Notes under the pieces: generated by a model
Told to the model about the DNA's origin: nothing
Database searches by the model: none
The model's input: only the letters and a program-made list of their open reading frames with translations
From: JANQJA01 sp047947185
Lineage (GTDB): Bacteria > Pseudomonadota > Gammaproteobacteria > Pseudomonadales > Azotimanducaceae
NCBI GenBank assembly: GCA_047947185.1
Contig: CP170502.1
Location: 1,302,001 to 1,366,000, forward strand
Length of the DNA stretch: 64,000 nucleotides
Direction: 5' to 3'
Program-made: the position numbers and the translations under genes
Shown: positions 8,388 through 15,538 of the stretch, piece by piece
How positions within the stretch are numbered: the stretch's first letter is position 1
Layout of the letters: each line of letters starts with the position of its first letter

Positions 8388-9487
8388 TCTGTCACCGGAT
8401 AGAGCACCGCGTCCTCGAAGCCGGTAATCACGCGCCTTGTACCGCACAGTTCGTGGTCCAGCGCCGGGTCCCCGGTATCCACCAGCATCGGCTTGCCCCC
8501 CAGGGCTTCCAGCTTTGACTTGGTGGCAACAATCAGGATGTTGGCAATTCCGACTGCACGAATGACCCTGGGGCTGAACTGCTGGTTGCCCCTGCCAAAA
8601 ATATGGCCCTGGCCACCAATGGCCGTGACGACAATCCTGCAGGGTCTGCTCGCGACCAGGTCATAAAGCTGGCTTTCTGTGGCATCCAGCAGCACCAGTT
8701 CGCGCCCCTGCACCACGTCTACGCCCAGCAATGTACCAGGAAGTCCCAGTGCCTCACTGACCGCGGCAGTGGTTGACCCCGAGCCCAGCAGGTAGGTTGT
8801 GCCCGGGTCCATCTGCTGGATCACCTCAGCCGCAATCTCCTGAACCGCCAGGGCCTCTATTTCCCGGCCGCCGGACTTGACCTGTTGCAGGTAACGCAGT
8901 TCTTCCGGCACCCACATCTCTCCGTGGTAACGGGTCTTTACGATACCCGCACGAAAAGAATCTTCATCAATGTCCCGCACCTCGCCGCGCATGACGGTGA
9001 CCAGTTGCCCGGCAATCATGGCAGAGAGCACACGCGCCGCAGCACCAGGATTGTTGGCAAAAACCCCCGAGTGCATCTTGACCCCACAGGGTATGCCCAA
9101 TGCAGGCTGGTCGTCTGGCAGCACATCAACAACATCACGCGCCGTACCATCACCACCGGCAAATACCAGCAGGTCAACGCCGCGGACCATGATCTCCCGC
9201 ACGGCAGCGCGGGTATCCTCCGCACTGGTATGGGCACTGGCCGGCTGGTAGACCACCTGGTGTGGCAGACCAAGCATTGCGCAGACACGCTCGCCCATCT
9301 CACCGCCCGCGGTGTAAATCATGGTGTCTTCAATCCCTTCAACCTGCCCCAGGCAGGTGCGAACCCGGTCGTGCACGTGACTGGTGGACCCTAACGCCAG
9401 TGCCCGGGCAACCGTCTGCTCACCATCACTACCCTTGAGTGCCGCCGGGCCGCCGATCCCCGCGTAGGGGTTCAATACCAGGCCCAT
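8384..9487 (-). CDS. ATP-NAD kinase family protein (PF01513)
   Basis: A 367-residue relative of NAD kinase. N-terminal LVLNPYAGIGG and the family motif FAGGDGTARDV (residues about 110-120) are clear, followed by GIPCGVKMHSGVFA. It is much longer than bacterial NadK and has an extra C-terminal domain with GSGSTT and ATKSKLEALGG, matching the ATP-NAD kinase/AcoX-like subgroup whose substrate is not well established. Start at 9487 has GAGGTGAG upstream; a GTG at 9508 overlapping the xni stop (GTGA) is an alternative. Last gene of the tusA-led operon. Confidence 0.8.
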   Translation of the reverse strand: MGLVLNPYAGIGGPAALKGSDGEQTVARALALGSTSHVHDRVRTCLGQVEGIEDTMIYTAGGEMGERVCAMLGLPHQVVYQPASAHTSAEDTRAAVREIMVRGVDLLVFAGGDGTARDVVDVLPDDQPALGIPCGVKMHSGVFANNPGAAARVLSAMIAGQLVTVMRGEVRDIDEDSFRAGIVKTRYHGEMWVPEELRYLQQVKSGGREIEALAVQEIAAEVIQQMDPGTTYLLGSGSTTAAVSEALGLPGTLLGVDVVQGRELVLLDATESQLYDLVASRPCRIVVTAIGGQGHIFGRGNQQFSPRVIRAVGIANILIVATKSKLEALGGKPMLVDTGDPALDHELCGTRRVITGFEDAVLYPVTD

Positions 9488-9504
9488 GACAAACCGCTCA
9501 CCTC

Positions 9505-10395
9505 TCACTTAACCCTACCTTCAAAAGCCTTGCTGATGCGATCACGGAGGCGCGGGCCAAATGCCATTTCATCACAGAAAGCGGCCAGGGCAAGCGTGTC
9601 AGCGGGCGCCACAACCAGGTCCTCCAGGCCCAGTTCCAGGGGTACGCGCGTATCTATGCGAGTCACCCGCTGGAATGTCTCCAGGAGATCCCGATGTGTC
9701 TGCAGCGTCTGCGCAATCTTTTTTGCGCCCCGCAGGGGTGCTGCCGCCACATCGTCACTGGCCAGCAGTGTCTCAAGATTGCCGTAGCGGGCGAGCAGTG
9801 CTGCAGCCGTCTTGGCGCCAATACCCGGGGCACCGGGAATGTTGTCGACCGCATCACCGGCCAGGGCCAGGTAGTCAGGCAACTGGTCGGGACGCACACC
9901 AAACTTCATCTCAATCTCGCGGGGCCCCAGGTATTCGTTCGCGGCAAAATCCCACAGCCTGTCGTCCTCCCGCAAGAGCTGCCCCAGATCCTTGTCCCGG
10001 GTCACGATAATGGCCCGGCGGCCGTCACCAAACTTTTCAAGCAGGGTTCCAATGATGTCATCCGCCTCATAATCCTTCAGGCTGATGGTATGAAATCCCA
10101 GCAGTCCGGTGACACGCTGGCACTGGGCAAGCTGGAACTCAAGGTTCTCGTCAGGCAGTTCACGATTCGCCTTGTAGGCGGGATAGATGGCGTTGCGGAA
10201 ACAGGTGGTCAGGCTTTCATCAAACGCAAACGAAATATGTGCCGGCCTGCGCGCCAGCAGATCCAGCAGAAACTGGAGATAACCGTAGACGGCATTCACC
10301 GGTTCCCCGTTTGCTGCCCGGACGCCAGCCGGCATGGAAAAATAGGCACGAAAAATATAGATGGAGGCATCAACCAGGTAGAGTTCCGGCAACAT
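9505..10395 (-). CDS. xni: 5'-3' exonuclease / flap endonuclease (ExoIX-like)
   Basis: 296 residues of the PIN-like 5' nuclease family that corresponds to the N-terminal domain of DNA polymerase I. Acidic metal-binding positions are seen in LYLVDASIYIFRAYFS, SFAFDES, YEADDIIGTLL and IVTRDKDLGQLL, and the helix-hairpin-helix sequence DNIPGAPGIGAKTAAALL is intact. Its ATG overlaps the epmC stop by one base (TGATG). Exo versus flap-endonuclease activity cannot be told from sequence. Confidence 0.9.
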   Translation of the reverse strand: MLPELYLVDASIYIFRAYFSMPAGVRAANGEPVNAVYGYLQFLLDLLARRPAHISFAFDESLTTCFRNAIYPAYKANRELPDENLEFQLAQCQRVTGLLGFHTISLKDYEADDIIGTLLEKFGDGRRAIIVTRDKDLGQLLREDDRLWDFAANEYLGPREIEMKFGVRPDQLPDYLALAGDAVDNIPGAPGIGAKTAAALLARYGNLETLLASDDVAAAPLRGAKKIAQTLQTHRDLLETFQRVTRIDTRVPLELGLEDLVVAPADTLALAAFCDEMAFGPRLRDRISKAFEGRVK

Positions 10396-10919
10396 CAGTC
10401 TGGCAACTCCCGGTAGTGGCCGCGATTGAGGTAGCTGTCCACACCTGACAGTGCTGCCAGCCTGCCGGCAAACCGGGCAGCACGGGGTGGCAGGCCGGCT
10501 TCAAGGCGTTGCAGCGCCGCGTCACGGACTGACCGGCGATGTGCTGCCAGGTAACTTGCGGGCTCGTCAAAATTGTCAAAACTGACCCGAAAACGCTGCC
10601 CCGCGGCAACCGACAGAATCCACTCCAGGGCCTGGGGTGCTCGCTCGGCCACTTCAAACCGGCGCTGGTCCTGCCCCCTGCGCACCGGGGTATACCAGTA
10701 GCCATAATCGTCCAGACGCCGGCGCCGCGCCCCGGCAATACACCAGTGAGCAATCTCATGCAGCGCGCTGGACACAAAGTCTTCCTTGAAGCAGATGACC
10801 GCAGGTTCGCCGGGTACAAAAGCCCGGTAGAAAGGTTCCTCATATCCACCCTCAAGCCTGGTGTTGTAGGACACAAGAAACTCGGACTCAAAACAGTGCT
10901 GCAGTTCAGCAATTTCCAT
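10395..10919 (-). CDS. epmC: Elongation factor P hydroxylase
   Basis: 174-residue YfcM/EpmC, which hydroxylates the beta-lysylated lysine of elongation factor P. Hallmarks are HEIAHWCIAGARRR (metal histidines), DDYGYWYTPVRR and CFKEDFVSSALHE. The ATG at 10919 overlaps the upstream stop by one base, so I prefer it to an in-frame start 33 bases upstream. The partner genes epmA, epmB and efp are not in this window. Confidence 0.9.
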   Translation of the reverse strand: MEIAELQHCFESEFLVSYNTRLEGGYEEPFYRAFVPGEPAVICFKEDFVSSALHEIAHWCIAGARRRRLDDYGYWYTPVRRGQDQRRFEVAERAPQALEWILSVAAGQRFRVSFDNFDEPASYLAAHRRSVRDAALQRLEAGLPPRAARFAGRLAALSGVDSYLNRGHYRELPD

Positions 10920-11392
10920 CAGTCGGGCTCTAGCTCGCTGTTGGGCAGGCATTCAATACGCGACAAGGCCGCAAAATAGTCGGGCGAGAGGTGCGGCTCA
11001 CCTTCCAGCAGGTGATTGAGGTACCAGCGGGCGGGCTTTAGCCCCTCGGTAATCCATTCGTCGTTGGCCAGGTAAACCCAGGCATGCTGGGGTTTGTTGT
11101 CGGCATAAACGGGCAACGCGAGCCGGGAATAACGCACCGGGTGGCCCTCAAAAGGATCCATGACCTCTATCTGCTGCAGGTCCAGCAGCCGATAGAGTAC
11201 TCCTTCAACCCGGTGGCCCGGGGCCGCGACCACGTTGGCAGAGGCGGCCCCCGGGTATTTGACAGACCGCTTGTTAAACACCAGGCGAAAATCGTTCAGC
11301 ACACCCCCAAAATACTCCGTATAGCGCATCTGGCGCTGACTCACCCGGCGTGGGTTCATGTTGCTGCCATAGGCAAAGTAGAAGGCTGCCAT
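10919..11392 (-). CDS. Gamma-glutamylcyclotransferase-like (AIG2/GGCT fold) protein
   Basis: 157 residues. Substrate-loop motif YFAYGSNMNP at the start and the acidic candidate catalytic residue in VMDPFEGHPVRY place it in the GGCT-like family, which cyclises gamma-glutamyl-amines or handles related conjugates. Substrate unknown. Overlaps tusA and epmC by one base each, so it is translationally coupled in that operon. Confidence 0.82.
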   Translation of the reverse strand: MAAFYFAYGSNMNPRRVSQRQMRYTEYFGGVLNDFRLVFNKRSVKYPGAASANVVAAPGHRVEGVLYRLLDLQQIEVMDPFEGHPVRYSRLALPVYADNKPQHAWVYLANDEWITEGLKPARWYLNHLLEGEPHLSPDYFAALSRIECLPNSELEPD

Positions 11393-11640
11393 CAGCCTTT
11401 ACGAATCCAGTAGGTATAGGTTTCGCCTTCCTGCTCTTCTGCCAGCATCTCGTGATTCAGAAACTTGCAGAAATTGGCAAAGTCCCAGCGCGTCGAGGGA
11501 TCTGTGGCCACAATCTTGATCACCTGGCCCGACGCCATATCCATCATGCGGTTGCGGGTGACCATCAAGGGTTCCGGACAGCGCAGCCCGGTAGCGTCCA
11601 CAAACTCGTCTTCCGTCGTAACAGGTTGTTTTGCCTTCAT
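11392..11640 (-). CDS. tusA: TusA-family sulfurtransferase
   Basis: 82-residue sulfur carrier with the conserved ATGLRCPEPLM motif (Cys about 21 carries the persulfide) and ATDPSTRWDFANFCKFLNHE. In enterobacteria TusA feeds tRNA 2-thiouridine synthesis. No tusBCD or mnmA here; ttcA, another tRNA thiolation gene, is 22 kb away. First gene of a five-gene operon with one-base overlaps. Confidence 0.92.
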   Translation of the reverse strand: MKAKQPVTTEDEFVDATGLRCPEPLMVTRNRMMDMASGQVIKIVATDPSTRWDFANFCKFLNHEMLAEEQEGETYTYWIRKG

Positions 11641-11711
11641 TTTTTAGCCTTCACTTATGGTCATGCGCCTGTATAATCTTGACCCCTCCATTGTAGCAAG
11701 ATTGGCCCGAC

Positions 11712-11999
11712 ATGATCCGCGTACTCATTGAGCGATACATTGCCGAGGGACTCGAGCATTACTACGATTCAACCATCAAGCGCACCATCAGTTCCGTGGT
11801 GCAGGCACCGGGATGCCTGTCGGGTGAATCGTTGGTTGATGCCAATAACCGACAGCGGCGAATTGTCATGTCCAAGTGGCAATCCGCAGAAGACTGGGAA
11901 AACTGGTACCGCTCCGACGAACGCCGCCAGGTGATTGCTGAAATCATGCCCATGCTTGAAGGCGGGGAAAAGATTACCATGCTGGAACTCACCCGTTAA
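11712..11999 (+). CDS. Antibiotic-biosynthesis monooxygenase (ABM) domain protein
   Basis: 95-residue dimeric alpha/beta-barrel protein of the ABM/YgiN type, shown by IERYIAEGLEHYY, PGCLSGESLVD and the end SKWQSAEDWENWYRSDERR. Such proteins range from quinol monooxygenases and haem oxygenases to non-enzymatic relatives; there is nothing to choose between them here. Divergent from tusA and 9 bases before the lipoprotein gene, so probably in the same transcript as it. Confidence 0.82.
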   Translation: MIRVLIERYIAEGLEHYYDSTIKRTISSVVQAPGCLSGESLVDANNRQRRIVMSKWQSAEDWENWYRSDERRQVIAEIMPMLEGGEKITMLELTR

Positions 12000-12008
12000 G
12001 CCGGGCTC

Positions 12009-12851
12009 GTGAGACCGCGGTACCGTCAACTTTTACCTTTTGCGGGCCTGTTATCAGCCCTGCTGCTTTCCGCCTGTGTCGCCGGACCCGAGGCAATGCC
12101 AGCAGCCGCAACCCTGCAGGTCAGGCAGATCATGCAGGCAGGCAAACCGTTATCCTACTGGATTTTTGTTCCTCCGCAGCCAGCGCAGTCGCCACGGCCG
12201 ATGCTACTCGTGCTTCCCGATGACCAGGACACGGCGTATGACTTTCTCCGCACCGGCGATTTCATGACCGATGCCACAGCCAGGGGTTACATCGTTGTGG
12301 CACCAGATACCGGTGGCGTGACAGGGCCAGGTATCATCAGTGACATTGCCACGGCGGTGTCTGCCAGCCTTGCTGTCGATGAATCCCGGGTGCTGATTGC
12401 GGGCCAAGGCCGGGGTGGTGAAATTGCGCTGAATCTGATCCGCTCACACGCACACCCGTTTGCCGCGGGGGCTTTTATGGCGCCAAGCACTGAAGCACCC
12501 CCGGCAGAAGTACCCGCCGAAGCACCCGCAAGGGCCATTCCGCTGATGCTGACCTATGGCGAGGCCAATGCCGGCAACCTCGCAAACGCCAGGCAATGGG
12601 CCAGCCGGCTGGGTTGCGGGATGAGCCTGCAGGCAAGAAACGAGTTCGTTGAACAGGTCGGCTTCTATGGTTGCCGTAACGGCGCAGAGGTCATCTACCA
12701 GACCATCGAGGGACTGGCAGGTTGGACCGGCAGGGTCGTGTCGAACGCCACCGGGCGTGCTGGTTCAGTCAGCCTGACCACGCTGGCCTGGCAATTCTTC
12801 GACAGGACCGCACCCGGCGACTCATCGCAGGGGTCAAACAGGCGCCCGTAA
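12009..12851 (+). CDS. Lipoprotein with alpha/beta-hydrolase (LpqC/PHB depolymerase-like) sequence, nucleophile missing
   Basis: 280 residues starting with GTG. Signal peptide with lipobox LLSAC (Cys about 23) indicates membrane anchoring. The body resembles secreted esterases of the PHB-depolymerase/LpqC group: YWIFVPPQ, RPMLLVLPDDQD, RGYIVVAPDTG and SRVLIAGQGRGGEIAL. The last should be the nucleophile elbow G-x-S-x-G, but reads G-Q-G-R-G, so the serine is glycine and ordinary hydrolase activity is unlikely. A Pro/Ala/Glu-rich linker (residues about 158-175) precedes the C-terminal part. Role unknown; a binding function or remodelled active site is possible. Confidence 0.68.
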   Translation: MRPRYRQLLPFAGLLSALLLSACVAGPEAMPAAATLQVRQIMQAGKPLSYWIFVPPQPAQSPRPMLLVLPDDQDTAYDFLRTGDFMTDATARGYIVVAPDTGGVTGPGIISDIATAVSASLAVDESRVLIAGQGRGGEIALNLIRSHAHPFAAGAFMAPSTEAPPAEVPAEAPARAIPLMLTYGEANAGNLANARQWASRLGCGMSLQARNEFVEQVGFYGCRNGAEVIYQTIEGLAGWTGRVVSNATGRAGSVSLTTLAWQFFDRTAPGDSSQGSNRRP

Positions 12852-12862
12852 CTACGCCCTGG

Positions 12863-13234
12863 TCAGTAATTTTGTAGCAGGTAAATACTCAGTGCCCGCC
12901 GATCGTCTTCGGTATAGGGAAAACGGGGCATCGGCGGGGGTGGATTGGCCAACAGCAGCGACAGGGTTCTCACATCATACCGCGACGCCAGGTTGACCAG
13001 TGGTCCGCCCACCCTGCGACCTTCAGCGTGGCAGGCGACAGCACAGCCATCACTGGCGAATATATTTGCCCCCACCGCCTCAAGCCGGGCAAGTTCATCA
13101 GCTGACAGGGTCAAGGGGACTTCAAAGGAGTCCGGTCCGGGTCTTTCACCCTTCAACACCTGCCAGGCAAGGTAACCCATGCCGGCAACAACAATGAGGC
13201 ATACCATCAGTAACCCAATTTTTTGCCCTGGCAT
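12863..13234 (-). CDS. Membrane-anchored monohaem cytochrome c with CX3CH motif
   Basis: 123 residues: an N-terminal uncleaved or cleaved hydrophobic segment (residues 5-25), then a cytochrome c-like domain with SDGCAVACHAEG. The haem site is C-A-V-A-C-H, i.e. three rather than two residues between cysteines. MPRFPYTEDDRRALSIYLLQNY provides the likely axial Met and the typical C-terminal helix. It starts 3 bases after the PQQ dehydrogenase stop, so it probably passes electrons from that enzyme in the periplasm. Confidence 0.8.
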   Translation of the reverse strand: MPGQKIGLLMVCLIVVAGMGYLAWQVLKGERPGPDSFEVPLTLSADELARLEAVGANIFASDGCAVACHAEGRRVGGPLVNLASRYDVRTLSLLLANPPPPMPRFPYTEDDRRALSIYLLQNY

Positions 13235-13237
13235 GGA

Positions 13238-15463
13238 CTACCGATACCTCAGTTCATCCTGCAGGTCATGTGCCTGCCCGATGACATACGCCCTCAGTGC
13301 GGCAACATCGTCTTCTGCCAGCACATCACCAAACATCGGCATGCCCCGGTCTTGCAGGATGCCATCCAGCACAATTTCCCGGAATGCCATGTACTTGGCC
13401 GCGGGCATATGGCGCAGATCCGGGATTACCCCGCCGCCTTTCACACCGGCACCATGGCAAACCCCACAGTAGGTTGAATACACCACGGCACCCTGGGCTA
13501 TCTGTTCCGGCGTGCCTTCACGCGGGGGTGGCGGTGGTATGGGCGCATCCGGCGCGAGCGGCGGCAGGGTTGCCGTACCCCCGAGCTTATAGGTCAGGAT
13601 TTTGCCACGGCTTTTCTGGTTCAACATCTCGGCACCCCGGCCAAACGATAGCGCATAGGCACCACCCCAGCCTGCTACCCAGGTGACATACTGTTCACCG
13701 TCAACCATATAGGTCACGGGTGGGGCAATCACCCCGGTTTGTGCTGGCGAGCGCCACAGCTCAACGCCATTGTCGGCCCGGTAGGCTTTTACTTCGCCAG
13801 CGGACGTCCCCTGGAATATCAGGTTGCCGGCGGTCGTCAGCATCCCGCCATTCCAGGCACCCGGGTGCTGGATTCGCCAGGCCTCCTCCTGCCTGACTGG
13901 ATCCCAGGCTGAGACGTAACCGCGCATCATGCCGCCAAAGCGATCCTCAACGGTCTTGTCGACGAGTGGACCAGGGTCCCAGCTGATGGCCAGGTTCCAC
14001 CGCCCTTCAACAAACTCGAAAGCCGGTTCGTGACCATAACCGTAGGGAATATCAAGCGCGGGTATGTAGACGAGCCCGGTTTCCGGATTAAACGCCATGG
14101 GATGCCAGTTATGCCCACCCAGGGGTGAAGGTTTGTGGAACGCGGCCTCAAGCTGTTCGTTACTCAATGACTTGAGCGCCTCTATCTGCTGATCAAGGGG
14201 CAGTGAGGACAGCGGATTGGGTGCCTGGTAGCGGGCGTTATCCGTTTCAACCGGCCGGCCGGACTCCGGGTCCACATGGGTCGCCCAGGTAATCGGTATG
14301 TAGGGTTTGGCGGAAATAAACTCGCCATTGGTACGGTCAAGCACGTAGAAAAAACCGTTCTTGGGCGCCTGCAAAATGACCTTGCGCGTCTCGCCGTTGA
14401 TCTCGAGCTCAGCCAGGATCATGTGCTGGGTGGCGGTGTAGTCCCAGGTATCTCCCGGTGTGGTCTGGTAATGCCAGATGTACTCGCCGGTATCAGGGTT
14501 GAGCGCAACAATAGATGACAGGTACAGATTGTCGCCGCCACCCGGGCTGCGCACCTGCTGGTTCCAGGGTGAGCCGTTACCCACGCCAATGTAAAGCTGG
14601 TTCAGCTCCGGGTCGTAGGCCATTGAGTCCCAGACAGTGCCACCACCACCCATGGTCCACCACTGCCCCGTCCAGGTTTTGGCTGCTGCTTCCATGGCGG
14701 GTGATACAAACGGCTCCGCCGGATTACCCGGTACCGTATAAAAGCGCCAGACCTGCTCGCCGGTGCTGGCGTCATAGGCGGTTACGTACCCGCGCACGCC
14801 ATACTCGGCCCCACCATTGCCAATAATCACCTTGTCATTAACAACGCGTGGCGCGCCGGTAATGGTATAGGGTTTGGTGCGGTCAATGGTGTTGACATCC
14901 CACAGCACCTCACCGTTGGCCGCGTCCAGGGCCACCAGCCGTCCGTCCAGCGTGCCGACAAAAACCTTGCCCTTCCAGAGGGCCACCCCCCGGTTCACCA
15001 CGTCACAGCAGGCATTCTTGCCCCATGACTTTGGGACCTGCGGATCATACTTCCAGATCAGTTCACCGGTTTTGGCATTGTTGGCAAAAACCAGGCTCCA
15101 GGAACCGGTGCTGTACATCACCCCGTCAACCACAATGGGTGAAGCCTCGAGGCCGCGGTTGGTTTCCGTATCAAACCACCAGGCCAGGCCAAGCTCACCC
15201 ACATTGCTATCGTTGATCTGGTCCAGCGGACTGAATCTTGCTTCATCGTAGGTGCGGCCATGGGCCAACCAGTTGCCTGGTTCACTGTCGGCGTTGGTGA
15301 TGCGCGCACCATCCACGCCGGCAGTAACTTCACGGATATGGTCCGCCATGGCGTTTGCTGTTTGTGGCAATTCAGCCGGAACCGGGACGCTATCTTCCTG
15401 CGTCAGCAGGAAAGCCAGCAGAATGACAAAAAGACCCGCTGCGAGCGCGATCAGGTTACGCAT
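13238..15463 (-). CDS. Quinohemoprotein (PQQ-dependent) alcohol dehydrogenase, type II
   Basis: 741-residue periplasmic enzyme oxidising alcohols with PQQ and passing electrons to its own haem c. N-terminal signal/anchor (residues 1-20), eight-bladed propeller with tryptophan-docking repeats, the vicinal-cysteine disulfide in KNACCDVVNRG (about 152-153), the catalytic aspartate in TWDYTATQHM (Asp about 341), and a C-terminal cytochrome domain with YCGVCHGAG. The residue two after the catalytic Asp is Thr, not Asp, which points to Ca2+ rather than lanthanide use. Good ribosome binding site (GGAGGGGG). PQQ synthesis genes are not in the window. Confidence 0.93.
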   Translation of the reverse strand: MRNLIALAAGLFVILLAFLLTQEDSVPVPAELPQTANAMADHIREVTAGVDGARITNADSEPGNWLAHGRTYDEARFSPLDQINDSNVGELGLAWWFDTETNRGLEASPIVVDGVMYSTGSWSLVFANNAKTGELIWKYDPQVPKSWGKNACCDVVNRGVALWKGKVFVGTLDGRLVALDAANGEVLWDVNTIDRTKPYTITGAPRVVNDKVIIGNGGAEYGVRGYVTAYDASTGEQVWRFYTVPGNPAEPFVSPAMEAAAKTWTGQWWTMGGGGTVWDSMAYDPELNQLYIGVGNGSPWNQQVRSPGGGDNLYLSSIVALNPDTGEYIWHYQTTPGDTWDYTATQHMILAELEINGETRKVILQAPKNGFFYVLDRTNGEFISAKPYIPITWATHVDPESGRPVETDNARYQAPNPLSSLPLDQQIEALKSLSNEQLEAAFHKPSPLGGHNWHPMAFNPETGLVYIPALDIPYGYGHEPAFEFVEGRWNLAISWDPGPLVDKTVEDRFGGMMRGYVSAWDPVRQEEAWRIQHPGAWNGGMLTTAGNLIFQGTSAGEVKAYRADNGVELWRSPAQTGVIAPPVTYMVDGEQYVTWVAGWGGAYALSFGRGAEMLNQKSRGKILTYKLGGTATLPPLAPDAPIPPPPPREGTPEQIAQGAVVYSTYCGVCHGAGVKGGGVIPDLRHMPAAKYMAFREIVLDGILQDRGMPMFGDVLAEDDVAALRAYVIGQAHDLQDELRYR

Positions 15464-15538
15464 GCTTTCCCCCTCCGTTTATCCTGCGCAGATGCTACTC
15501 ACTCGCTGCTACCCTGTCCAACCGTCCACGCAAATCCG

